Source: Lingula anatina (Eukaryota > Brachiopoda > Lingulata > Lingulida > Lingulidae). Taken from it: a stretch of DNA of 64,000 bases. The translations under genes were made by a program, and so were the position numbers. Below are positions 11,707 to 24,973 of this stretch, piece after piece. The notes beneath the pieces are model-generated. The model did not search any database. It was given only the letters and a program-made list of their open reading frames with translations, and had not been told where the DNA came from. Each line of letters opens with the position of its first letter. The first letter of the stretch is position 1. The stretch covers positions 62,001-126,000 of the forward strand of contig NW_019775622.1 in assembly GCF_001039355.2 (NCBI RefSeq), written 5' to 3'.

Positions 11707-13269
11707 ATTTTGACTGATGCAGCAGTGAAACAGTTTATGGTCGAATATAAAGATATATGCCAACCCAGAGAAAGCCTGTAGCATGAAGTCATACTGTAAA
11801 TGGTTTTGAATGTCGATCATTTGTATGGTAAAATTTTCTGTTTCGAAGTATTTTTTAATTTAGAACCATGGTGGATACTAGAAAAGACATTTACTGCCCT
11901 GTTTTCTGACTGTTGTGAGGAGTAACCGTGTGTTACATGGTTACAAAATAAATTATTTGTAAACCCATCAGAACACTGCATCAAACATGTTGAAGACGCA
12001 GTAAAAAAGATTCTTCAGATGTGTCACATTACCGTAGATTCTTTCCAATTCTTGATACTTAAAAGTGGAAAATACTACAGCTCCAAAATGAATTCTTCAA
12101 ATATTCATCGGTCATGTAACAAAACCATGTTTTGTCCTCATCTTTTTCCTCTTTAATTCAACTGCTGACATCCTGAGTTCAGTGCATGTGAAAGGTAATT
12201 GGCAGAAATAACTGGCCACACTTCAGAAAATGAAGCTTAAACTTTAATGAAAGAAGTGAACACCAACACATTTTTATACAAGTACATTTATAGCATTTAT
12301 TCCAGTAAAGATATAGGAACAAAATGGCCTATTTTTTTCTGTAATGAAATTTTGGTTAATGATTCAAATAATTTGATTAGTCACTTAATGGATAAAGAAG
12401 AATTTGACAGCTCATGCATTTGAAGCCCTTAATAAAAATTCTTGTGATAAATTCAAACCAAACTCACAAGTATAAAAGATAAAATTTTGTTATCAAACGA
12501 ACTTTATAAGAAGCTTCTGAGATTCAAAATTAAATCCTTTTCAACATTTCAATAGAATGTTAAAATTACTTGCAGGTAATGGATTTTTAAAAATCGTATA
12601 AAAGATTATGCTAAACAAATGTAGCCAAAAATATATGACATAATGTGCTGATTTTAAGATAAACCTATGTGAAACCAAAATTTGGCATCTTAATCATATA
12701 AATGGTTCAGTGTCACAGCATCTTTTTGCCAAACATACAATATCCACCCACACATGCCAATTGAAGCCTTTACAATTTATTTTTCTTATATTTCATTAGG
12801 GAGCTTCCTCTGAAGAATTTGTGTTTAATTTGGAAATTAACATAAATGGATTATGTTTATGAAAGTTATTGAGTTTTTGGTGTTTGTTTTTGTATGTATT
12901 TTTGCATAATAATTTTTTCCTCTTAGGTGTCTGTTGTTGATGTTGTAGTACTGGCAATTACAGTTCAGAGACTGTAAAAATGAAAACCTTTATGTGTCAT
13001 GGTGCAAAAAGTAAACCAAAAACACCAAACTGTGTTGAAGCATCAAACATAATATAACATGATATAAACCAAAGAGGAAGAGAGATTCTGTCGTTGTTCA
13101 TTCATTGCCAACAAGAGTACGCATATACATACCCTGTTTTGTACAACAAATAGGACGTCTAAAAGATGTCAGCTGAATTGTAAATAAGCTACATGTATAC
13201 AGTTATATGTCCTAAATGACACCTAGTTCTTTTAGCAAGAAAGTAGAAATTTAAGAGAGAGAACCACCC
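11707..13269. other. tail-to-tail 3' region of MED7 and the FAXDC2-like gene
   Basis: No coding exon. Holds the MED7 3' UTR with AATAAA at 11947-11952, and, read on the minus strand, candidate poly(A) signals for the FAXDC2-like gene at 12776-12781 and 12296-12301. Confidence 0.6.
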
Positions 13270-16204
13270 TCACATCTTCTTCCCTTTGACCACATCTGGG
13301 ATAGTTTCTCTCATCGGAGTCAAGCTGAGGAGCAAAACATGGCGCTCATAAGCTTTTGAAGCACGGAAATGGTTATCTGTGCCATGAAGACGATCCAAAA
13401 CACCAAGAACTCCAAAGTTGTTGGTGAACCTATAAAAAAAAAATTAATTAATTAATTGATAAATGGAAAATAGTCACATTTCAAATGGTCTTTTCAGTTC
13501 ACATTTGTTTATCTGGGTTCACAACTCTGCAATGTTTCAGAAATACAGCATTGCCAACCCTGAGTACGTACACACTGAGTATAGGTCATAAATGAGGTCC
13601 AAGACTACTACCACTGTCTCACATTCTTGTGCACATAACTTATATGAAATTTCACACAATATCTGTTTGAAAAAAAGTCTTGTAAAATACTGTGACATCT
13701 TCACAAAGATACATACTTGAAGTGGTGAAAGTCATGTGCCTCAGGTGAGGGTAGGAAGGGCAGGTGGTATCCACAGTGTGACACGGTGGTTGACAACAGG
13801 GCCAGTACAAGCCACAGGTAAGAAGTGGCCATGTGGGATCCCATGATGGTCGGCCCCATGAACACTGGTAACATGTTACTGAAGATGTGTTCAATGGGGT
13901 GGGCGTACAGTGCTATGATCCCTATGGGGGCAGTCCACTCATGGTGACGCTTGTGGATCAGGCGGTAAATGCGGGGGTGATGAAAGGTCCTGGATATTGA
14001 ACACATAATTACACAAGTTTTAAGTAAAAAGTTTATGAATATTCTCTTGAATTTTCAATGGCGAGCCCCCTACTGCTTATAATAAATGTTCATCTGACTT
14101 AAGTTTTAGTTTCTCACAATGTCTAGTGATTTTTAAATATTCACGTATATTATTAATTTTATGTAGCAGTCGAATTCATTAAACATTTTTTCTCAAATTA
14201 ATAATGAGGGGGGTGAAACAGTGAAATTTCTCTTTTTTCTTAGGAGAAGGTATTTCATTTTATAAATCATGACAGGTATTACTGTTAATTCTTTTATCAT
14301 AAATCTTTGGATTTTTTTAATAATCCAATACAATGCAGCCTAACCTGTGTGAGTAATAAAAGAAAAACTCCTCCGCCAGTGAAAACACCAGTAATTCCAG
14401 AAGCACCCACTGAAACGTTGGAAGACTTTCAGGCGTGTACTGACAACCTCTCCATCTCATCACCACAAACCACAGAGCACAAACTGGGAGTCCAATCACC
14501 ATCTGGTTGAACAATACTGTGAGCACTGCATTCTTCAGCTTTTTGCGGTCCACCTGATGTAGGACAGGAACTATGATTAGAATGCTCTTCATGTGTGTGT
14601 GTGTGTGTGTGTGTAAAACAAAATTTTGGGGAGCTGGGAAAAGGCCTTGTTATTGACTTAGCTGTGCCCTGCCTATAATTTGTCAGTCTCAAGGATCTAA
14701 GTACTGTAACTTACTGCACATGTTACAAATAGGATAAAATATCGAAAATTCATTTAATTACTTAATATTAAGTAACTAGTTTAAACAAATTTATTAAATA
14801 TTCCATTGTTAATGGCACGTATTAAAAAAGGTACATGGCATTAAGCAGACTTTAAAAAAAAAACGGTCACACCAATTCTCTATGATCTCATTCCCAGAAA
14901 CAACATGGGTCTATGTAGATTGATCCAACTCTGCAGTGACTCTTGCTAAGTGTAATCAGCTTAACTGTATGACATACCTCCTCTTGTTACCAAACATACA
15001 AGTATAATCACCAGCTTTTCTGTATTCTACTTGAAAATCAGGAGGAGCCATGTTAGTCAGTTAAGCTGATTGCACTCAGCAGGAGTTCCCACAGAGCTCT
15101 ATGTAGATGTTGGTGTCTATGGGAATGGGTCGTATGACTACTTACTGGGACATTAGCATCTGGCTGTATCTTATACTTGAGCACACTCTGTGGAAACCCA
15201 GTGACATCCACCAGCAGGAACAGTGCATTGAATGTCCAGAATACTACTAAGGCAAGCAAATTAGCACCTGCAAATCAGGAAAATTTGAGAAAAAATCATT
15301 TTGCAGGATTTATAAGTGATATGAGACATGGGAACTTGCAACTTATAAAAGAGTTCCCTAAATGCAGCTATAGAAAGTTTTTCGATACTGTATGTGACAC
15401 TCCAGTAGTGGCTTGTAAGTATTGATACTGTAAACTTTTTGAAGATCTTGGCCTAAATTTTTCCTTTTTTGTTTCACCATATAGTTTAGGTCACCATTTG
15501 ATGCTGTGCTATAACATACCTGGCCACTGACAAATGTGTATCCTGAAGTTAAAGTAGGCAAAAATTTAATAGTGCATGTTATCTCTTATTAATAAACAAG
15601 CAAATAATATATCCTACCAATTACTCCTATGACAAACTCATTTCCATCACAGAAATTGTATATTTTCTCCCACTGTCTTTGCCAAAAATCTCCTGATGCT
15701 CCCCACACTTGTTGTAAATGCCTACAAATAAATACAATGCCAAAGACATTATATAACATATAACAGTACTGTCAATTTACCTAATTCTTGCACTTTATTT
15801 TTAACTTTTTAAAAACAGCATAGGTCAGACATGGCAAAAACTGGGACAAAAAACTACCTTTAGGCCACCTCATACTTTGGGTGAAAAAGAAATCATTTTC
15901 AGAACTCTGGAATCAAATGTCCTTCTGCTTCTGCAGCAGAAGCAATTCCTGAAGGTTTAGACCTACTGTAGTCACCATGTGCCTTGTAGTAGTAATTAAT
16001 TAACTAACCCAGTCAATTACCCACTTCTACAAGACTGGTAGAGTAACAATTATCTTACCAAGTCACAGAATTCCTAAAAGCAGCAAAAGTAATGAGAGCT
16101 GAGCCTATGATCCACGCTGCCTTTCTCACAGAGTCTACCAGCCGTACTGCCTTCTGTGGAGGACTAGACTCTGTAGAAGTAACAGGACCTTCTTGGGCCA
16201 GCAT
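13270..16204 (-). CDS. FAXDC2: fatty acid hydroxylase domain-containing protein 2-like sterol/lipid hydroxylase
   Basis: Six coding exons in transcription order: 16059-16204, 15618-15721, 15146-15267, 14345-14553, 13717-13989 and 13270-13429. All phases agree, giving 337 residues (human FAXDC2 is 333). The protein is a multi-span ER membrane enzyme of the fatty acid hydroxylase superfamily. Its di-iron ligands are the histidine boxes HRTFHH (193-198), HKRHH (206-210), HCGYH (265-269) and HDFHH (279-283). Hydrophobic spans include LLALVVFWTFNALFLLVDV and VIGLPVCALWFVV, then WVLLELLVFSLAEEFFFYY just before the first box. The substrate is not shown by the sequence; vertebrate FAXDC2 is linked to sterol C4 metabolism. 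It starts at MLAQEGPV, directly after a CTGCAG acceptor, so a noncoding first exon is expected; one candidate ends at about 17080. Confidence 0.95.
14593..14613. repeat. (GT)n microsatellite
   Basis: About ten GT units in intron 3 of the FAXDC2-like gene. Confidence 0.9.
14881..15134. mobile_element. TA-flanked foldback MITE, copy in FAXDC2 intron 3
   Basis: Left end TATGATCTCATTCCCAG; right end ...TATGGGAATGGGTCGTA, whose complement matches it. The internal arms GTAATCAGCTTAACTGTATG and CAGTTAAGCTGATTGCACTC are also inverted. It belongs to the same subfamily as the 32456-32708 copy, which shares GATCCAACTCTG and CCTCCTCTTGTT-like stretches. It ends about ten bases from the exon 3 splice donor. 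Confidence 0.65.
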
Positions 16205-16298
16205 GATGATCTGCAGGGGAAAAACATGTAAATGTTATTTTGAATCTTTTTATTGAAGTCAAACTGATAAAAGGGCAACAAAAGCAAAAATTGAGGAC

Positions 16299-16302
<4 letters not shown>

Positions 16303-16331
<29 letters not shown>

Positions 16332-16342
16332 GGGGGGGGGGG
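16303..16342. repeat. poly(T)/poly(G) tract upstream of FAXDC2 exon 1
   Basis: About 30 T's followed by ten G's. Located in the presumed first intron (16205-17080) of the FAXDC2-like gene, where I see no other structure. Confidence 0.8.
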
Positions 16343-17081
16343 CACTTATACTGTATATCCAGTGTTCCCCCCTACCATACATGTATATATTTTTAATATA
16401 TTTTTTGAATTTATTTGTGTGATTACCATTCAAATAAATTAGTTTGGCACTTTATTTACAAATTAAAAGATGCTTTAACATTAACCTTGATGCCATCCAA
16501 ATTTATACGGATTGAATATTTACTGTAATCTCATTGTTTAAATTAAGTGCATTAGGTTTATTAAGAAAAGGAAAAATTTGTCAGTAAATTTCAAAATTAA
16601 ATAGCAGAGACACTGCTTGAAGTCACCAAGTCTCCTAATTTGACTGGGTGGTGACTGCAAATAAGTACCTTTTTTTTTTTTTACTCTTTCTCCGATCTTT
16701 CCCTTCTCGATTTCAATCCACTATAAATACATGTATATTTATTTTTGTTAATTTACGATCACACAAGAATGCATGTGAGCAAATTGAATCTGTTGTACTA
16801 ATAGCAAAAATATGTATACATATCAATATTTATCTATTTATTTATATATATTTATGAGATTTTTCTTTGTTAGTCCAAAGTCCGTATCACATAATTATCA
16901 TTACATTACTGCAGTCCAAAGTCCATTTCATACAGTATGTCAGTTCAAGACATGTGTATATTCTCGTTAAAACTCCTTCGAACACCGTTTCAAAATACAA
17001 AATACACATGCACACAACACCAAAATCATAGATTCTCTCTTTGTACTGCACAGCTTTTCTAAACAGTCCATAAACATACCT

Positions 17082-18240
17082 TTTTAACCAGCTCTGGTGT
17101 TACGTCGTCGGATTGTTTTTATTTTGCAACCAAGCAAGCATGCGCACCTATGTAGGTCAAGGTCGTAAGTGAAGGCTGCATACGTCATGTCAGTAGACAA
17201 CCAATTACATTAGTCTATTACCTGTCCACGCCCCACCCCTCTCACCCAGTGCCCTCTCACCGTTCTTTTAAGTTCTTTCTAATTAATGCGTATTTAAATG
17301 TTATATTTTTTAACGGGGGAGGCAAAATGAAGACAAAAAGCAATATTCGTAAAAAAATCTGGTCATTGAAGATAAAAAACAAGAGAGCTAGCTGGCTAAT
17401 GTGCATTAAATTTATTTGTTTATAAAAAGTCATGAGTTTTTTTATCTAAATCAAGGAATCTAATATAAGTCTTTGTCTAAGTCGATTCGAACTCGAATTT
17501 GAAATTTCATATAACAGATGTAAATAATATGAATTTAATGTTCTTGTTCGAACTCAAATTAAAAAGTTCATATGACAGATGGATATATATATAATAAGCC
17601 CGTTTTCGCCAGTTTTTCCCCTAATTCAAGACATTGTCACTTTCACTTTCCTTTCTCTTTGTCCTTTATAGACATGCAGGCAAATTAATTTGCATTGGCC
17701 AGGTTGGTGTAAAGCTGAGAAGCCTTATTAATCACTTACACACGTCTTAATTCACACAGATACCCTAAAATTAATTATCATTCTAATTAAAATGCTTCAT
17801 TACAATAACTGTAATATTATTATACATCATTTTTGGAGGGAGGGATAATTAATTTAAGTTATCAAGCTACAGATGGTTAGAAATCGAGAGCGTTCAGAGT
17901 GCAAAGCCTAAGAGCGAAATCGGATTAAACTTTATGTGCTGATTGTAGTGCTATATGCGCTTTTCTAAAAACAAACAAAAAAAAAAACGAAAAACACAAT
18001 TAATTGTAGATCCCTCTAGTCGCACGGGTAAGGCTGGAATACGCCACGTGCAAGTGCGATCCGTCTACGTAAATATTACAGGAAAGATGGGCCCAAACGT
18101 TTTTACTTTTTTCAAAGTGTCACTGAATAACTGTTAACATCGGTGCAACAGGTAAAGCAGGTCAAACCGCTAGTGCGCATGTTTGAAAAGAATCACCACA
18201 TTCCCAGAGTTCTATCGTAATAACATAACTTCCGCATTGC
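17082..18240. promoter_or_regulatory. head-to-head promoter region, FAXDC2 (-) / Tec kinase (+)
   Basis: About 1.1 kb between the candidate minus-strand noncoding exon of FAXDC2 (donor GGTATG near 17080) and the candidate plus-strand first exon at 18241. The stretch 18010-18240 has more CpG than its surroundings and includes an E-box CACGTG at 18045-18050. Near-identical direct repeats occur at 17485-17520 and 17545-17580 (TTCGAACTC...ATATAACAGATG type). No coding exon found. The promoter role is inferred from gene arrangement. Confidence 0.4.
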
Positions 18241-18294
18241 ATGGATGAGTCTTACAACTTATTAAATTCGCCGATAAAAGTAATTTATGTTCAG
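18241..18294 (+). other. candidate first exon of the Tec kinase gene (5' UTR or alternative N-terminus)
   Basis: ATGGATGAGTC begins an 18-codon open stretch (MDESYNLLNSPIKVIYVQ) that ends in a strong donor CAG|GTAAGACC, in phase 0. It cannot read into the 26112 PH exon because TGA at 26094 blocks that frame, but it could splice to 36621 in frame or act as an untranslated leader. It lies in the CpG-richer region at the expected gene start. Based only on donor quality and position. Confidence 0.3.
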
Positions 18295-19100
18295 GTAAGA
18301 CCCTTAAAGATATAATAGTTCTTTAATTAATTTAAATGAAACTGTCTGTGTGTGTTTTATTTGGAGTGCAGTTAGTACATGTGTATAAAAATAATACTAA
18401 AAAGTAGGACGTTCCCTAATTCTGCCGCTGTAGGATGTCTAGTAATTATGACATGTTTTTTGTGTTAACCGCTTCTGTAGGATAGTCTAGTTTTACAATG
18501 ATTTACAATAGTTAGACACAAGTAAAACGGTATTATATCTTTTTATCGTACAGAAAAAAAGCCGTTATCAGTTTGATTTTCATAAGTATTATATCAATAT
18601 ATATATTGAAATCACTGGTAAGTAACATGCAATAATTGCCATATAAGTCCATTATATCGAACACTTTTTGAAAGTATGGGGAAACTGAAGCGAACCAACT
18701 GTTTACTCTTGCAGATCCCTCTGGTTATTAGGCATTGACATTATAGTTGGATATTTTTTCTCACAAAACCTATGTTATTTGTTTAGATGTAAAATATTCA
18801 ACATACTCAGTAGAGGTATAGTAATAAGATGATATTTGGTCGTGTGAGAATAACATGCCAGGCATTGTACCATTCACTTTTTAAGACTTATATATAAAGT
18901 ACTCTGCTACTTGAAATGGCAAACTGCTGATATTAGTTTTGTCCATGGGCAGTCTATTCTATATTATTAAACAAGATCCTTTTGCCAATTGCTACTGTAT
19001 ATGCTATGCCGCCCACCCAACAACAACAAAAAAAAATGAATAAGTTTGTGAGTGTGTGTGTCTGTCTGTGTTTGTGTATGTGTGAGATCTCATCAGATAT

Positions 19101-19105
<5 letters not shown>

Positions 19106-19154
<49 letters not shown>

Positions 19155-19331
19155 NNNNNNNNNNNNNNNNNNNNNNNNNNNNNNNNNNNNNNNNNNNNNN
19201 NNNNNNNNNNNNNNNNNNNNNNNNNNNNNNNNNNNNNNNNNNNNNNNNNNNNNNNNNNNNNNNNNNNNNNNNNNNNNNNNNNNNNNNNNNNNNNNNNNNN
19301 NNNNNNNNNNNNNNNNNAGGGGGGGGGGGGG
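19106..19331. repeat. (CT)n microsatellite running into an assembly gap
   Basis: About 48 bases of CT repeats end at an N run (19155-19317), followed by poly(G). The gap is probably an unresolved low-complexity tract. Any open frame spanning it is an artefact. Confidence 0.95.
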
Positions 19332-19492
19332 CAAGCAGTGTTTCATCAGAAGAAGGAAATTGCTTTTTCTCCACTGAAACAAGATTTGGCATCAAAATCC
19401 CTCATAGTATACCTCTTAGAGGGAGGAAGTGGTCCAGAATTTGTTATTGCAGAGATAACCACACATCTGTTCATATGTTACCAGTGTGTGCT

Positions 19493-19876
19493 GCCTGGGA
19501 GGATCATGTAATATACTGCCAGTGAGGATAATGTAAAGTTTTGCGTTTGAGGATCATATAATGTACTGCCAGTGAGGAGCATATAATGTACTGCCAGTGA
19601 GGATCACATTATGTACTGCCAGTAAGGATCATGGTATGTACTGCCAGTGAGGATCATGTAATGTACTGCCAGTGAGGACCATGTTATGTACTGGTAGTGA
19701 GGATCACGTAATGTTCTGCCAATGAGGATCACGTAATGTTCTGCCAATGAGGATCATATAATGCCAGTGAGGATAATGCAATGTACTGCCAGTGAGGATC
19801 TTATAGTGTACTGCCAGTGAGGATCATGTACTGTACTGCAAGAGAGGATCTTGTACAGTAATATACTGTCAGTGTA
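19493..19876. repeat. 25-bp minisatellite
   Basis: Roughly 14 diverged tandem copies of a unit like GAGGATCATGTAATGTACTG plus CCAGT. Copies vary by substitutions and small deletions. Units differ throughout and there are no unique spacers, so it is not a CRISPR array. Confidence 0.9.
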
Positions 19877-22800
19877 TTACCAGGATGTTGTAAGGGGTCA
19901 TGTTTGTTTTTCTCCTGTTTTTCCAAACATTCCCCATGTTTAATCTGTATAGGTTAATGTATTTGTACAGTTATTTGCAGAATAACACAAGAGCAGTCCA
20001 GATGAAGTATTTAGATATTATTTTTATACTAAAAGGCTTGAACTGAAGTCAAAGTAGATGAAAAAAATTCTAATTTTTATCATTTCTACTCAAAATCTTG
20101 ACTTTAAACATTTTTAGTTATATGAACGTAAAACAAAATAATCCCAGAGTGAGCGAATGCAAAGTGGTGTCTAGTGACTTTTTCTGTGATAGATTTTACC
20201 ATAGTTGGAGAAAATATGGTATAGTGTTATGTGTATGGAAGAATGCTGGTTTAACTTCTGTGACAAATGATTAGGTCATGGTGTGAGCTACTAGTCTTAT
20301 GAACTTTGGCATAAAAACAAGTTTCCAGGCCACTTATGTAGTTTACATACAATAAAATAATAAAATGTTAAGAGATCAGGTTTCACTAAATATGCCAATT
20401 TTTACTGTCTGAAAAAAATCTGATGTAAGTGGCACAGAATGTAGAAGGTAAATGTTTCAAAGGGTCATTTTTGTTGCCTACAAGACACTAATATATATAT
20501 TATATATTGATAAAGCTGGGTTAGTTAAACAGTTACATGGATATCCAAAAGTGAACATAAAGTTGATAAGAGTTTGAGATAAAGAGCACTTTTATCTCAT
20601 TTCTTGAGGTTATATATTGTCTGCTGATGGATTGTGTAATTTTGACAAAAATGACTGGTTGCAGTCCTTAGTCCTAAATACCATGCAGCATTAACAAGGG
20701 ATCTTTACTTAATTCCAAACACCTCGAACATTTAAAAATCATTTTTGTTCGATAGATGAGTTTTATGAATTCACCAACAGTTTTTTTTTCACATATGTCC
20801 AGCTTTTGTGAACTACCAACACGAGTTTCTCAAAACCTTTGAAGAAAAACTTTAAAAAAAAATATCTGTAAAACAGTCTTAAATAGTTTTAGATAGAATG
20901 CAAGCATACACCATTATGTCAACAAATCATTGGAAGTCTTAGGGACATTGCTCATGTTAAGTCATTAAAGTTAGTGATTTGAATAAAATAAATGCTATTT
21001 TTTATTTAAACCTGTTGTGGAAAGTGGAAAAATATAACCACAGCATCTGACTCTTATCCCACATAAGTAAAAACTGTGCTGTTGTTGGCTTTTCTTGGTA
21101 TATATGCCATATTTGGGATGTAATGAAAGAACAAAAATCATGTATGAGCACTTTTGAGCTGTCCCCTGATAATAACATGTAGTTATTATGTCACAAGCAT
21201 GAGCCTAGATAATGAAAAAGATACAGAATAACTTTAAGAAATAATGTTCATTGGATCAAAACTATTGAGTGTTTACCTTTGAAATTGATATACTTGACAA
21301 ATAGGTTTTAAAAAAACTGCATGCTTTGTAGTATTTATAACTTTTAACCAGGAAGTTTTTTTTTTTTTTTGTTTAACCTACATGTGTCCCTTCAAAATAA
21401 GTATGTTGTCTAAATAGGTACATCTCATGTATTCTCCTGATTTTTTATAACTTCAAAGTTACACATCTCCTTATTCAGAATTATAATGAGACATTTATTT
21501 TCAAAAAGGACACCAAAATAAGTATTAGAAGTCCGTAGTACAACTTAGAGCTAACCACTACCAGGGTTGAAGATATTAAAGGCAAACTTTCCAGAAGCAA
21601 GACAGAGAATCAAAGAGTGTCAATTTATCTAAAGACATATCTGAGAATATGTTGTGAAAAATCAATCTGTCACCCTGGTAGAGGGTAACTTTGCATAGAT
21701 ATATAGATGCATATTCTGACTTATAAGGTACAGTTTTGTGGAATCAGCATTTTGCACAACCCCATATTTGGCTAGTGTAACTTGAAAATAATATTCATGA
21801 CCCCCTCTCTTTGTACTAACCCATTTTAGTTAATTTTAGATTCATTTATTTTATTCCAATATATTTTGAATTTTTTTCTGGGCACACATTTATGTTCTTG
21901 TTAGCAAGACAAGGATATTTGTTTTAACATCTTTATAAGCTAAAAAAAAGGTGATCTGAATAGCTGTCTACAGTATTTGAAGTTGCTTCAGAGATTCAAG
22001 TAAAATGCTGATATATATGAATTGTGTGAAATAGTATTCAACTCAGGTATGTTATCCTTAAATGTCTGTATTATAATGTAACTTTCCTTTTGGGTTTCAC
22101 AGAATTTAATGTGTGCATTTACAATATGATTATAGATACATCAATTTATCATTTGCTGAGATATGAGAAAGGAGTTGCTCTGAAAAGAAAACTGTTTGTC
22201 ATTTGAATTCCAGCTTAGTATTTAAATCAAAATCAAAAGTCCATGCCTTTTCATGGTAAGCGTGAGCATTCCTCGATCAGCATATATTTTATTTCATACT
22301 AAGGTATCGGGTAGAGCTGATGAAAATATACAATAAGCATGGACAAGATAGCACTCTGATTGCTCTAAATGCGCTTATATACATATCTCCTAAAACCATT
22401 TGCAATATACAGATCATTCATTTTTTTTTGTGTACAACTGAGCAAGGGATGCAGTATTATTTATTTTCTCAAAAGAATTTGAAGAAACTTTGCCAATGCG
22501 ATAGTCTCTGCACTGATTGTGTTAGTATTACATTTGTAAATATATTTGTTTCCTTTTACAAATCTACCAGTCACCTATTCTCTTTAATTACATATTGAAT
22601 GATGCTACGGTGTTGATCTGTCATCAGGTTTGATCTAATATACTTCCGTATATCCTGCCTGAGATATCAGTGTTTAAGTTCATAAAAGTTTACTGCTGGC
22701 CAATGACAGGTAAACAGGGAAGTGATCTGTATTTTGGACATGAAACACACCTGTCATACAGGCTTATTATATTGCCTAGTGAATTGGAGAATTTGTTATA

Positions 22801-23471
22801 GATTAACAAATGCTCATAATACAAAGACTGAACAAAGATTTGTTTGTCTTAACTACATGTAGCATAATGTGAACAAATAGTATGCAGTACTCCTGTGTAT
22901 TTTTGTTTCTTTTATGTGTGTGTAGGGGTAGGGAAGTGTGTGTGGGAAAATTTTGATGTTTCGGGATTCTTCTACAAAGTCCTTGCATTAAAATCTGAAA
23001 TATTAGTTAGATCTGTGAGAATTAATCTGATCATCTCTGAAATATTAATTGTGTGTTTAAGCTAGGACACATATAATAATAGGGTAGGCCTTATTTAGTT
23101 GATTTTAGATTAATGTTATTTATCTTAGTCATATATTTGAAAAGAGCATAAAGATTTTCTCCTTAAATGTGGCATCTAAATAATAAGCCAATCAAGAATC
23201 TAAAGATACATAACTAAAATTATAATTGTTTTGTACATGTTGAATGGAGATGTTCACATGTTAGAAAGAACTTTTGTCAGTGCTCTAGAGTAGCAGAATG
23301 CCTTGTATGTATAAATATACCCAGTAATCCTGCATTTAATGCATGGTAAAAGAACACGCAAAAATAATGCTATGTAACATGTGACATGAATTACACAGGA
23401 ATTCTGTCAGTCAGGCATCGGCACTGCAAATCATGATGTTTGTTGGACTGTAGCAAGAAATGAATGTGGTG

Positions 23472-23732
23472 TAAGACTGGGTTCCCATCCCTAGATTAAT
23501 CTAACAAGATCGCTTCATCTCCATGGGATTTCTCACTAAATTGCTTTCAGCTCAAGTGGTTTAGATGTCTGGGATACCTACTAAAGCTGCTAAACAATAG
23601 TTAATCACCGATATCAGCTTCAGAAGGCCTGGCCGACATCTAAGCCGCCTAAGTCAATTGCAATTGAGTGAGAATCACCTTGGAGATAGTTCGATCCAAA
23701 TTTAATATGATTGTGTCTGGGAATGGTCCCTA
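23472..23732. mobile_element. TA-flanked foldback MITE
   Basis: Begins TAAGACTGGGTTCCCATCCC and ends GGGAATGGTCCCTA, flanked by TA. Internal text (ATTGCTTTCAGCTCAAGTGG, then TAAGCCGCCTAAGTCAATTG) matches the 25561-25825 copy, so both belong to one subfamily. Confidence 0.65.
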
Positions 23733-24309
23733 AGGGACCAGATGAGTGATCTGGTACTGGAGGCCAGGATTTTACAAGCTGGAAGGTACTAGTATCTATA
23801 GGTCAGACAGGTGCTCTCAGAGGGGTTTGTTGTGCTGCTTTTGGGCCCCTGCTTTTTGTCCCATGCAGCAGATCAATACAGACAACTCTGCAGTATTCAG
23901 GTTTCTGCTGTAGTGTTAAGTTACTGGAAGATGTTTTACTGTGTAAATACTGGTTCCTATTATATATTGGTAGCTCGAGTCAGTTTCAAGTGAATAAATT
24001 TGATTTTCTTCACAATATGTAAGTTCCTAACTGATTATACTGTTGGGAGTTTATATGGACTTTGTTAGAGGAGCAAAGTTACAGTGCTTTATTAAGTCAA
24101 ATCAAGCAGGAATTCTTAGTTCTTAAATGCCATACAGTACTTGCACCAATAGGAAAATTTTCTTGACTGCTCCTTTTAATTATTTGCCCACCTTGGTGGT
24201 GGAGATACCATGGCTAGTTCATTTTTATAGCAAGTTGGGCAATATGGGCAACACACTACATAATCAACTAAATGGCTGATTTTTAAGAATGGGAAATTCT
24301 CGGGTAACA

Positions 24310-24493
24310 TAGGCCCCATTCAGAATAGGGAATCAACTAGTCCAAGGCTCAAATATGGCAACCCACTACAAAGCTTGCTATCTAATCCACTAATAGACAC
24401 TGAATAGATATCCCATGGGGAATTATTCAAGTGGGTCGGCCATATTCGACCCTCAGACTTCTTAGTCCCTGGTCTATTCTGAATGGGGCCATA
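24310..24493. mobile_element. second foldback family, ends GGCCCCATTCAGAATAG
   Basis: Left arm AGGCCCCATTCAGAATAGGG and right arm TCTATTCTGAATGGGGCC are near-perfect inverted repeats. Inner arms also pair (CCAAGGCTC...ATATGGC with GGCCATATTCGACCC). About 184 bp, no gene. Confidence 0.6.
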
Positions 24494-24973
24494 CAGTTAA
24501 CTAGAACCTGCTGAGGTGAGGGTGGAAGACCACAATTTCTAATGCCCTTTGCTGGGGATAAGTGAGATATTTAGGGATAGATAACTGGTTCTGAATGCTG
24601 TCACTTCAATGCTGTTACAATCAGTGTTGTGCATATATATAGGAGGACGGATGCAAGAAACTGGGACATTTTCCTTGATGTCTTTGGCTTTCTTGTTTTA
24701 CCCCAGCTGATTGTATATGGTACCTGGGTACTAGTAACTAGTAACTTGAAATACTCTGCAGCAATCTGTGTCCTCCTTCCTGTGGTGAACCTGAAAATTA
24801 TTGACAGAGAGTTGTGTACAATGAAATCAAAACTCAATTAGTTGCTATTAATCTACTTTCATTTGAACTGAGATATTTGCTGTATTTTATGCAAAAAGAG
24901 AGAGAGAGAGATCATGATTCAGTATGGGGTATCATTCATTAAAAATGCACGTTATTGCAGTGTCATCTGTAGC

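Noticed and set aside
18954-19395. Open frames crossing the N run
   Set aside because: They exist only because unknown bases do not create stops; flanks are CT and G repeats.
19493-19876. Possible CRISPR-like array
   Set aside because: The unit repeats end to end with no unique spacers, in a eukaryotic intron; it is a minisatellite.
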